Below are positions 18,417-27,800 of a stretch of 64,000 nucleotides of DNA, piece after piece. Position numbers and translations under genes: made by a program. The stretch's first letter is position 1. Every line of letters begins with the position of its first letter. Below the pieces are notes generated by a model. It searched no databases. It had not been told where the DNA came from and saw only the letters and a list, made by a program, of their open reading frames with translations. Source of the stretch: an uncultured Clostridia bacterium (lineage in GTDB: Bacteria > Bacillota > Clostridia > UBA1381); the NCBI GenBank assembly GCA_947591315.1, contig CANQDD010000042.1, positions 1 to 64,000 on the forward strand. The letters run 5' to 3'.

Positions 18417-21400
18417 GGCCCTCCTCCTTCATCTTCTCCGCCCGGCGATTCGATGGGGTAAGACTTCTCATAATTTTGGTTGAGAAGATTTAAATCAAAT
18501 AGATTTACATTTTTATCGCCGTTCAGATCATTACGGTCGAACCTCTCCGTAAGCTCCGGCGTCCATGGACGCGATTGGTTGAATGTGTGTATCAGGTACG
18601 CGCGGTCAGTGTCTTTGATATAGTCGTCACTATTGATATCACCCACAATCATATCAAATGTGTCGGCTTGTTCTATCGTTCCTTTTGCGGTCGTTTCGTC
18701 CACAACGATATCATCGGGCGTGACCGTTGCGTACGGGTAGGTCAGGTGTGCCTGTTTCTCGTATTCGACGCGGTATTTCGCGACCGGTATGTCGCTCAAT
18801 TCAAAGTCCCACGTAACCTCGCCTTCGGCGGTTGTGACAGTCGTTTTGCCGCTAGTGTATAGGTCGTTCTCGATTGACGTAAACGTCTTGTAGAGCGTCT
18901 CCGTCGCGCCGTCGTCGTTTTGTAGGTAGAACTTTATCTTGAACGGTTCAATCGGGTTCCAGCCGTGCAGTGAGCCTTTGAACGTGAAGCGGTCGTCCGT
19001 GCCGAACAAGTCCTGCACGTCTATGCCGTTAAAGTGGTTAAAGGCGTTCTGTTCCTTATCTTTTATCAGGTTAGCCGTTTTTTTGTCGTCCGCGCCTTCC
19101 CACGATACGCCCTTCGGCGCGCCTTTTTCAGCCGCGCCCATTACGAACGTTTGTTCGGTTATGCCGTTTATCGTGACGGCAAGTCCCGTGTAACCCTCGG
19201 GCGGTTCCTTCTGCACGAGGAACGGTATACGCAGAAGGTATATCGTGTCGGTCTCCATTAGCTTATCGTCAATAGAGTCCATGATATTGTCTTTGGTAAG
19301 GTCTTTCAGCCTCAGCGACGTTCCGTCCTTTGAGCGTATTGTGACGAATACCGATTTGTAGCGGTCTTCCTTTGTGTCGCCGCCGTAGTCCTCCGAGCTT
19401 AAATTTAAGTCGGTTTGTAGCGATTCCGTATACAGCTCCGCGTTGTTCCATAGCGTGACGTCGTGGTTGTCCGCGTCGCCCGACGTCGCTATGTTATACC
19501 TGTTTATCGTAGCCGCGTAGTCAAAGCCGTCGGCACCCGCGAGCCTGCCGGCGGTGTCGCACGGTACAAGTATGTCCTCGTCGTAGTCTACCGCGATGTC
19601 GAGGCTGTAAATACCGTTCTCAGTAAAGTATTGGAGCTTCTGCGGATCTTTTATGCCCACTCCAAACCATACCTTTTTGCTATTTAAATCTGCGGGCTTG
19701 CTCAAATATTTTTTGTTTTGCGGCACATCGCCGTCACCGAGGTAGTCGAGCACGAGTGTCGGCTTGTCCTCCGGTATCGTATACGGCGGTGTGTATGTAA
19801 AGCCGTCTCGATTCTCCGCCGCCTTCATGCCGGGCCATACCGTTTTAGGTGCGTTCTCCGCGGGTGTGTCGACTGTCTTTTTTTCGGTCGGCAGCGGCTC
19901 GTAATATTGCGAAAGCGTGACGCCGTTGCGTATGGCGTTCGCGTCGATCGAATTCGTATTACGGTCCTCTGTCAGATCACTGACACGGTATGAAACGAGA
20001 CGTGCCCACGCATTTTTACTGTTTATCACTTCCGTCAAAAAGCTCGTGTAAGGCGCGCCCTTTTCGCTGTCGTTAAGACGGTTGTAAAGTATGTTCGCGT
20101 CGGTTTCATCAACCTTTCCGTTAACATTTATGTCGCCCTTTTCGGGAAGTATAATCAGCGGTCTTTCAAATGTTGCGGGAGCTCCCGTTTCGTCATTGAA
20201 TTTGTATACGAGAGAATATACTCCGGGCAGTACGTTAAGGTTCTGAAGCTCCGTTATAACACATGAGCCGTCGTCCTTATCCTTGCCCTCGTCGGGAATT
20301 TCCAATACGCTTTGTTTTTTTAATTTCGAGCCGAGATTTGTCAGGCTGCCCAGCCCGATCAAATCCGTATTCGTGAGCGTTTGACCTTCGTCAATCAATA
20401 TAAGGTCATGTATCTCTCTCGTAATATCTTTAGCGCTGATTTGTGAGCCCTCGTCGTCATACACGGCTGTGAAGCCGGGATCGACAAAGGTAGTTTTGTT
20501 GTAGACGAACAGCGCTTCGTCCACTTCATCGTAGTTTATTGTATTGTGGCTTGAGTCGGTGTAGACGCCCAAATCCCGCCATGCCTCCACGCTGTAATAC
20601 GTGTTGTACGTATTTATCGCCGTCAGCGGCGTGAATTTATTTGTATAGGCGTTATCGTCGCCGTCAAAGGCTACGAAGCTGTGATTTTCCGCAAATCTCT
20701 GCTTTGCCTCAAGCTCCTCGTCTTTAGCTTGTGACGCTTCGGTCGGATCCTCGCTGTTTACCCTGTCCGCAAACTGCGCCGCTATCAGACCGTAGGGCGA
20801 ATTGCCCGGACGCCATCTGACGTCTACCTCCGCTTTTCTTCTGTGGATAATTACTTGGTACGACTGCGTGTAATCTTTACCGCCGTCGCTGTAAGTAACC
20901 GTAATGGTAACATAGTTATGACCTTCTTTGAGCTGGAAGTCCTTCGACTTGTGTGTGACAATTCGGTGATCGCTGTCTTCCACTCCCACATCGCCGTCAT
21001 CCTTGATATTGTGTTCCTCATTCTCGCCGTCATATCTGAGCGTAACCGTGTATTGCATCTGGTCATATTTTTCCCACTTTTTCAGACCGAATTTTACATA
21101 GTTATCCTCATCCTTGTAATCGACAACAACGTAATATGTATGTATCGTCTCGTCGAACTGCGGATCGTTCTCTATGATATGCGTCGGAGTGTCGCGAAGA
21201 TCATTCTTCTTGTCAGGTCCCGATGTGCCGACTTTGGTGTAATCCTCAAGGTTTGCAAGTCTTAAATACAAGTCGGTTTTTTCCTTAAATACAGGCTTTA
21301 TCGTTAGGTTATGCGCCGGCATTTGGAATGACAGGGGATTATCTTTATGACCATTGTCGCTCCAAACATCGGCTTTATTGTCTGTATTCCAGCTCCACCA

Positions 21401-24400
21401 GTAATCGAATTCATAGCCTTCCGTGTCTGTTACGACTGTCGTCGCATGAACGTAGTCGCCCGCCGCATAGGTTTTCGAGTAAACCGTTCCGTCGCTGTCC
21501 GTAAGGTACGCCACGCCAATCGCCGAAAATCCCGAATTGGGATCATCCCTCTTTTTGTAGTTATTGACCGTGACCGTATACAGCTCCTTTTCCGCGCTTA
21601 CAACCTTGAACTCAATGTCAAAATGCGCGAGGTCGTCATTCATTCTTGAACCGACTATTACACGCGCTTTATACGTTCCTTCAGGCAGCGACATCAGCGG
21701 ACGCAGTTCAACGTCAATTTCGTTGTACTGCTCTGAATACAGCTTTGTAAGCGTCTTGTCGGGCGCAAGCTTTGTTATATCGAGCGGAATACTGTCCGTA
21801 AAGTTAGCCGCGCTGCCGTCAAAGCTGCCTTCCGCATCCGGCGTAATATCCGCGATACGCATCGTAAGTCCCGCAATATCGACAGAGCCGATGTTCTTTA
21901 TCGTGAAGGTCTGACGCTGCGAGGGGCTGTATCCGACGTTTTGCGTGTCGAACTGGAACGTTTTGTCGTTCATAACAATCTTATACGCCCCGTTACCGGG
22001 CGGAACCTTCGTCGAAATCTCTATCGCTTCACCTTGAACGGGAGAGGGACTCGCGTTCGGATCCGGTGTAGCGTCGGGATCCGGTGTTACTTCCGGTGTC
22101 GGACTTGCATCGGGACTTGGTGACTCCGACGGGTCCGGCGGATCTATCGGCGTGAGTATCAGGTGAAGCTTTATTTCCTGCGGATTTGTGACATTGTCAA
22201 AATTTGTGTAGGAATAATCTTCAAGCGTACCCACGAGCGTTATATTGCCGACATGATCTGTCGGAATTGTGTCGGCGCCGTCATCATCGAGAATATGCCA
22301 TGCTATGCCGTTCTCGTCCTCCTTGACCTTCGCCGCGCCAAGCTCCGCGGGCTGATAGCCGTCCTTGCCGTGATACATCACCGGAATCGTGCTGTCGTCG
22401 GGAAATTCGATATAGCTCGATATATCCTTTAGCGATTGACCTCGATAGACGGTGAACAGTCCCGCGCGGCCTTCCGAATAGTCCTTCTCGATATATCCTT
22501 CCGTTTTGGGATCTGTCTCAACCGATAAATGGTCGGGAGCAATCAGCTTATGGCTCTCGTCAACGTAATACTCAAAGTACGTGTCGTCGTCGAGATAACG
22601 GTTTATGCGCTTATTGAAGCTGAACCTGTACAGCGGACTTTCAACAACATGGTCGTCAGGTAAAAGCTCGCTGAGCCTGAATGTATTTTCACTGCCGAGG
22701 TTTATAAGGCTCTGTATCTCCCTGCGCTGCGCTTCGTTATACGTGTCGGCGGGATCGGATAAATCCTTTTTCATAGCGTCCACTCTGATAGTAGCCGTAC
22801 CGCCTTGGATATCTACGTCAACATAGCTTTCCTTGCTCGACAGTACCCATCCGTTGGGGAGGTAGATGTTGAACTCCGTATTGTCCGCTATTGCAGCGCC
22901 GCCGAGCCTTGTTACTGTAATTTCAAGCGTACCCGGCATATCGGTTTCAAGGCTATCTTTGTCATAGATTATTTCAGCCTTAATTTCGGTATTGCTGCCG
23001 TCGTCGTCCTTCGGCGGTAATACTTCGCCCGAATCGTTGTCAATTACATATCTGTACGCGTCTACCGTATAGTCAAAGTCCGCGGGAATTGTGAGCCACG
23101 GTTCTTTTTCCAGATTTTCCTTCGGGAACTCAGTGGTAAACCGTGCCGTAATCGGATAACTATTGTCCGTCTGAAGCTTGGTAACGCCCTCACTCGCAGC
23201 CGATGTTGTTTCGTCGTGATTATATTGCCACTGCGTTTCATCATTCGGCTCATACGTCGGCGGAACATATTCATCGTCCACGCCTGTTACCACAGCCGTT
23301 ATCGGACTTGGCATTTTGAGGTATTCCCAGTTAATAGACGGCTGTTCGTCTTTACCGAATACCATATTGCGTCTGTCGTATTCAAAGCCCGTAAGCTCCG
23401 ACGGTGTAACCGTCAGGAAGATCGTTATAATCTGCTCGGGATCCTTCATATACGGCTGCTTAATCATGTATGTCCTGTTGCCCTTCGCGCTGTAGTTATC
23501 GGCATTAAGCGTCTCGGCGTCACTATCGAATGTCTCCTCGACCATGGGCTTGATGCCTTCAACGTACTGTATCACAGCGTTATTCGCTGCTTCCGGATCC
23601 GTACGCGTCCACTTTATAAGCTCGCCTATGCTCTGAGTACCCGATGCCTTGGTGACCTTGACACGGCTCATATTCCTGTTAATATAGTCATAGAGCGCGT
23701 CTATCGTACCCGCCTTGGACGGCTCGGAGCAGCTCTTATAGAGCGTGTAAGCCGATACGGTGCCTCTCGGTATCGTAGCCGACGCGTCCGTTCTCTGCGC
23801 GTCAATCGTGATGGTGACGCTTGAATTCGTCACAAGAGCGTCGTAATGGGTGCTGCTTGATGAATATCTCGCCGCTGTTCCGAAATATTCGTTTTCACTT
23901 GCCTGAATACTTTCGAGAACTCTTGACTCGATCTGTTCCTGCGGAACCTTTATAAGCTGCGCGGAATCCGTAACCTTGAAGCTTATCGTTCCGATTTTGA
24001 CCTTTTTATGCTCCGGACTGCAGGCGTTTATGTGCCACTGATCTATCGTATCGGGATGTGAGTACAAACGGTTTGTTATAACATCATCCGCACTCACTTC
24101 TGCATCCTTGAAATCATTACTCGCCAACGCCTGATTCATCATCAGCAAAATATATATCGTTTGCTCCTTCGGATCAATCTCTGTGTAAGTGACCCCAAAG
24201 TATTTGCTGATGTCATTCTCATCGGTAACCTTGAATACTTTGTCAGCCTCCGTACTGTCGACATTCGTTTCAAGCTCGGAGGGGACTATGTAGTCGTGAT
24301 ATTTCAATCCGATAGTCATGGTAGTCATGGCAAGATTTTCAACGTATATATCCGCTGTCGCCTGTATTGAATTGTCTTCTCTGTAATTGAAGGTAAAGCC

Positions 24401-24535
24401 TTCAAACGAGATGTTACCGTTGGTTTGAATATCGCTGTCCTGGTCAGCGGAAACGCTGACTCCGAAGCAGGATATCATCATACAAAAAATCATCCACATT
24501 GCCACAATACGGTTCATTGTGGCATTATGCTTCAC
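18413..24535 (-). CDS. Large exported dockerin protein with cohesin-like, cadherin-like and InlB/Flg_new-like modules (track start 24553; preferred start GTG 24535)
   Basis: Hydrophobic N-terminus MNRIVAMWMIFCMMISCFGVSVSADQ; C-terminal duplicated GDINSDDYIKDTDRAY.../NDLNGDKNVNLFDLNLL; terminates at 18413. AAAGGAGGGGG sits 7 nt before GTG 24535. Confidence 0.9.
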   Translation of the reverse strand: MKHNATMNRIVAMWMIFCMMISCFGVSVSADQDSDIQTNGNISFEGFTFNYREDNSIQATADIYVENLAMTTMTIGLKYHDYIVPSELETNVDSTEADKVFKVTDENDISKYFGVTYTEIDPKEQTIYILLMMNQALASNDFKDAEVSADDVITNRLYSHPDTIDQWHINACSPEHKKVKIGTISFKVTDSAQLIKVPQEQIESRVLESIQASENEYFGTAARYSSSSTHYDALVTNSSVTITIDAQRTDASATIPRGTVSAYTLYKSCSEPSKAGTIDALYDYINRNMSRVKVTKASGTQSIGELIKWTRTDPEAANNAVIQYVEGIKPMVEETFDSDAETLNADNYSAKGNRTYMIKQPYMKDPEQIITIFLTVTPSELTGFEYDRRNMVFGKDEQPSINWEYLKMPSPITAVVTGVDDEYVPPTYEPNDETQWQYNHDETTSAASEGVTKLQTDNSYPITARFTTEFPKENLEKEPWLTIPADFDYTVDAYRYVIDNDSGEVLPPKDDDGSNTEIKAEIIYDKDSLETDMPGTLEITVTRLGGAAIADNTEFNIYLPNGWVLSSKESYVDVDIQGGTATIRVDAMKKDLSDPADTYNEAQRREIQSLINLGSENTFRLSELLPDDHVVESPLYRFSFNKRINRYLDDDTYFEYYVDESHKLIAPDHLSVETDPKTEGYIEKDYSEGRAGLFTVYRGQSLKDISSYIEFPDDSTIPVMYHGKDGYQPAELGAAKVKEDENGIAWHILDDDGADTIPTDHVGNITLVGTLEDYSYTNFDNVTNPQEIKLHLILTPIDPPDPSESPSPDASPTPEVTPDPDATPDPNASPSPVQGEAIEISTKVPPGNGAYKIVMNDKTFQFDTQNVGYSPSQRQTFTIKNIGSVDIAGLTMRIADITPDAEGSFDGSAANFTDSIPLDITKLAPDKTLTKLYSEQYNEIDVELRPLMSLPEGTYKARVIVGSRMNDDLAHFDIEFKVVSAEKELYTVTVNNYKKRDDPNSGFSAIGVAYLTDSDGTVYSKTYAAGDYVHATTVVTDTEGYEFDYWWSWNTDNKADVWSDNGHKDNPLSFQMPAHNLTIKPVFKEKTDLYLRLANLEDYTKVGTSGPDKKNDLRDTPTHIIENDPQFDETIHTYYVVVDYKDEDNYVKFGLKKWEKYDQMQYTVTLRYDGENEEHNIKDDGDVGVEDSDHRIVTHKSKDFQLKEGHNYVTITVTYSDGGKDYTQSYQVIIHRRKAEVDVRWRPGNSPYGLIAAQFADRVNSEDPTEASQAKDEELEAKQRFAENHSFVAFDGDDNAYTNKFTPLTAINTYNTYYSVEAWRDLGVYTDSSHNTINYDEVDEALFVYNKTTFVDPGFTAVYDDEGSQISAKDITREIHDLILIDEGQTLTNTDLIGLGSLTNLGSKLKKQSVLEIPDEGKDKDDGSCVITELQNLNVLPGVYSLVYKFNDETGAPATFERPLIILPEKGDINVNGKVDETDANILYNRLNDSEKGAPYTSFLTEVINSKNAWARLVSYRVSDLTEDRNTNSIDANAIRNGVTLSQYYEPLPTEKKTVDTPAENAPKTVWPGMKAAENRDGFTYTPPYTIPEDKPTLVLDYLGDGDVPQNKKYLSKPADLNSKKVWFGVGIKDPQKLQYFTENGIYSLDIAVDYDEDILVPCDTAGRLAGADGFDYAATINRYNIATSGDADNHDVTLWNNAELYTESLQTDLNLSSEDYGGDTKEDRYKSVFVTIRSKDGTSLRLKDLTKDNIMDSIDDKLMETDTIYLLRIPFLVQKEPPEGYTGLAVTINGITEQTFVMGAAEKGAPKGVSWEGADDKKTANLIKDKEQNAFNHFNGIDVQDLFGTDDRFTFKGSLHGWNPIEPFKIKFYLQNDDGATETLYKTFTSIENDLYTSGKTTVTTAEGEVTWDFELSDIPVAKYRVEYEKQAHLTYPYATVTPDDIVVDETTAKGTIEQADTFDMIVGDINSDDYIKDTDRAYLIHTFNQSRPWTPELTERFDRNDLNGDKNVNLFDLNLLNQNYEKSYPIESPGGEDEGGGP
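18450..18661 (-). other. Dockerin-type I domain at C-terminus of the 2046-aa protein
   Basis: MIVGDINSDDYIKDTDRAYLIHTFNQ...FDRNDLNGDKNVNLFDLNLLNQNYEK: two EF-hand/F-hand-like segments. Confidence 0.85.
19895..20145 (-). other. Internal dockerin-like domain of the 2046-aa protein
   Basis: GDINVNGKVDETDANILYNRLND...YRVSDLTEDRNTNSIDANAIRNGVTLSQYYE. Confidence 0.7.
21275..21590 (-). other. InlB B-repeat / Flg_new-like module
   Basis: YTVTVNNYKKRDDPNSGFSAIGVAYLTDSDGTVYSKTYAAGDYVHATTVVTDTEGYEFDYWWSW...LSFQMPAHNLTIKPVFKEK, typical '...GYxFxxWxx...FxMPAxxxTixAxFxxx' pattern. Confidence 0.65.
22030..22140 (-). other. Pro/Asp/Ser-rich linker
   Basis: PIDPPDPSESPSPDASPTPEVTPDPDATPDPNASPSPVQG. Confidence 0.85.
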
Positions 24536-24539
24536 GCTA

Positions 24540-24550
24540 CCCCCTCCTTT
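24540..24550 (-). promoter_or_regulatory. Ribosome-binding site for the GTG start at 24535
   Basis: Minus strand AAAGGAGGGGG followed by TAGC-GTG; it overlaps codons 2-5 of the ORF-track start. Confidence 0.7.
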
Positions 24551-24624
24551 CATTGGTAATTACTTGTAATTTTACCTTATTTTACCTTAAATTATTTGTT
24601 AAATCTGCACATTTCACCGACGTT

Positions 24625-24654
24625 ATTATACTACAAAATTATTGTACTTGTCAA
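24625..24654 (-). promoter_or_regulatory. Sigma-70-like promoter upstream of the 2046-aa gene
   Basis: Minus strand TTGACA (24654-24649) - 18 nt - TATAAT (24630-24625) in an AT-rich intergenic region, about 90 nt upstream of the GTG start. Confidence 0.75.
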
Positions 24655-24785
24655 TACTTAATAAAGATAAAAATGCATAACAAATGCATTACTTTTTTGT
24701 ATCAAAACATTGCGCAATATCATAGTTTTTACAAGAGTGCCGGTTGTGCCGAATATAGATTTCTTGCTCGTGTAATGCGGTACAA

Positions 24786-24814
24786 GACAGCGTACCGTCC
24801 TTCGGTACGCTGTC
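24786..24814 (-). terminator. Perfect 12-bp stem-loop immediately 3' of the RCC1 giant ORF (possible terminator or mRNA 3' end)
   Basis: gacagcgtaccg-tcctt-cggtacgctgtc, exact 12-bp inverted repeat, 14 nt after the stop codon. Only a weak T-tract follows. Confidence 0.55.
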
Positions 24815-24827
24815 TGTGCCGTTTGTA

Positions 24828-27800
24828 TCAGGTCATATCATATGCTGTTACAAGTGTTCTGTTCTGCGATGTCAGGTTGTCCGAATTGGGAGCTTTAATG
24901 CCGATATGCGATGCGATGTAGAGCATATCCTTAAAGTTTATCGTTCCGTCATCGTTGAAGTCGCAGAGGAACAGTCTAAGCTTCTTGACAGCCGCTGTTA
25001 TGTCAGGCTCCGGCATGGGTTCGGGATCGCCCGAGGGTTCGCCGACGGTGGGTTCATTTCCACCGATACCCGTGTCATTCGCTGCGCCGGCTGCGTCCGC
25101 GCCGATGATTGTTATATCATCGTTTGTTTCGGAAGCGTCAGCTTCGCTGTCAACTGCTTCATCGCCGGTCGTTACAGGCGTGTCGGTTATCTCTTCCGTC
25201 TGCTCGCCTTCGATTTCGGGTTCTGTATCTGTCTCATCCGCAGTATCCATGATCTCGTCCGCGGGTTCGTCGGTGCTGTCGTCATCGAGCGATTGGATAT
25301 AGTCGTCCACATTGGCGTCTACGTCGTAAGCGCCCATTACAAGTCCGCCGCTTTCCGTATCGCCGCCGCTTGCGTCGCCGCTGTCTGCCGCGCTGTCGGA
25401 CGATGTATCACTGTCGGAAGCAGTATCGCTGTCGGACGATGTATCTGTATCCGCTGCGCTGTCTGTGCTGTCCGTATCGCCGCCGACAACCGCGTCACCT
25501 TCTGTCGGCTTATCGTCAGCCGCACCGTCAACAGTATCGTCTCCAATCTCGGGCTCTTCGCCGTTTTCGGGTTCTGTTACTGTAATGCCGCCGCTCTGCT
25601 CCTCGTCACCTGTCTCGCCGTCCTCGGTCTGCGTGTCATTCTCGCCGCCGTTGGGAACGGTCGTATCGTCGGTCTTATCGCCGCCGGTTGTTTCGTCGGA
25701 AGCGTCATTGCCGCCTTCCGGCTCAGTCTTGTCCTCACCGCCAACATCAATATTATCGTCTGACGGCTCGGTTTCATTCGTGTTATCCGCAGGCGTGTCG
25801 TCGGGCTTGGTCACCTCGGGATCGGTTACCTCCGGAGTGGTTACATCAGGTTCAACTATACCCGGCTCGGTTATTCCCGGTACATCCGCCGAAGGCGTAT
25901 CCGCTCCCGGAGCAGACTGCTCGGGTAACTGCGGCTCGGGCTGTGTATTGTCCTTAGAGCCGTCATTTTCGGGCTTGGGAGCTTCGGGCTGCTGTGTATC
26001 CTTATTCTGCTCCGCGTTCTCGGGCTTGGTTTCAATCTTTTCGGGTTCGGGAGCATCCTCATCCGCAGCGCCCGTTATATCCTTATAGAGACCTGCGTAA
26101 ATTCCGTAAATCTTATCGAGGTCGTCCATGGTGCAGTTATCGCCGATACCCTTCATCATATCGGTGAAGCGGCTCATATCCTCATCATCCACAACGTTAT
26201 GGCTGTCGCCGATGCCGTATACGTCGCCGGCGATAAGATCCAGTCTCGTGAAGTTATACATTACCGGAACATACGACTCCTCCACAACGATGTTCGATAC
26301 GTAGGTTGTCAGATAACCCGCGCGTCTTATCGCAAGGCTGTAAGTACCCGTATCCGTTATCTTATCCTGCGGGAACTTAAATGTTCCGTCGTCGTCGGAC
26401 GTCGTTTCCGCTACGAGTAAATTGTTAATCGCGGTTATATCCATTGCGCCGTCCGTCTCAAGCGCCTCTATGTCAGCCGTCTTGTAGAGGTAAACCTCCG
26501 CGTTGTGCTTACCGTCGGCAAGCGTGTTGACCGTACCTCTTATGCCCGTCTTACGCTCGGGAACGTATGTACTGTCGTCCGCCTTGGTATTTCTTATTAC
26601 CTTAACTCTGTACGTGCCTGTGTCGCCGTTTGCGTGCTTTGCGGTAAATACGTAGTCAAAGACGTTACGCGACAGGTCAAGACGCGACAGCGTTACAAGC
26701 TCTGAAGCGCCTTTGGCACTGTTAATCGGTTCGCTGTTACCGTCCTTGTAAACGGTGATGTCGGAGCTGTCGGACGTTTCAACCGTAAACTCAATCTCCT
26801 GATCCATGGTGTCAACGTATACTCTGTAATCGGTTGTGTTCGGATCGAATGTCGGAGCAAGGATATAGAACTCGTCATCCACATCGTCATCCTTAACCGA
26901 GAGGTTCGTCAACTGAGCGCTGTTCTGCTGAATCACGTACAGTACGTATGTTGTGTATGCGTGCGTCTCGTCAAGATCCCATGATACGTTTAAGAAGAAT
27001 ACGTCTTCGCCCGTGAACTTGTTGAGCTTCGCCTCGGCAATGTTATTGTGAATGTTCAAAGAATCGCCGAGATTTGTGTGAAGCTGTTCGCCGTTATGCG
27101 TTATCGTTACAACGTTGGCCGGTGTCAGAGCCTTCGGATTTATCTGTATTGAATCCTGCTGAGCGTCCACAAGCGCAACATAGACGAAGGTTTCACGGTC
27201 AAACTCTTCAATCGGTGTGTTGTACTCATTGTACTTATACAGTTGATTCTGCGTACCCGATATAGTGGGATTGTACAGCTTTAGGTCTTCAAGACGGAGC
27301 TGATAATCACCTGCTGTACCTTGCTTCTGCTCGCTGCGTCTGATAACTACTCTGTAGTTGCCTACCGTTTCGCCGTCGGGAGCCACAACCGTGAAGTCTA
27401 CGATTTCCTCGGCGTTCGGATCACTCATGAACGATTCGGGCATCGTGAACTCGTGAGGTTCACCGTTCTCCATGATTACGGTGTTATTGACAACGTATTC
27501 GGAAATTGCAACGCCTTCGCCGTTATAGTTGCCCTGGTCGGCGATAACCGTCATATCGTCGCCGAATCTCGTGCCTATGGAAACGGTGTTGTCCTCGAAG
27601 TCTATGACCGTCTCGTAAAGTCTCACGTACTTGTTATACTCGGGTATAAGCTCGTACATGCCGTTGTCCTCATCGTCGTCCTCGTCCACTACCCAGAGGT
27701 CGCCCATGTATACATTCGTATCATCGAACGGCTCTCTGATTACATGGAGCGTGTACGTCTCGGAAACGGTTTCGTAAGCTTTCTCGCCGTCCGTCGCGGG

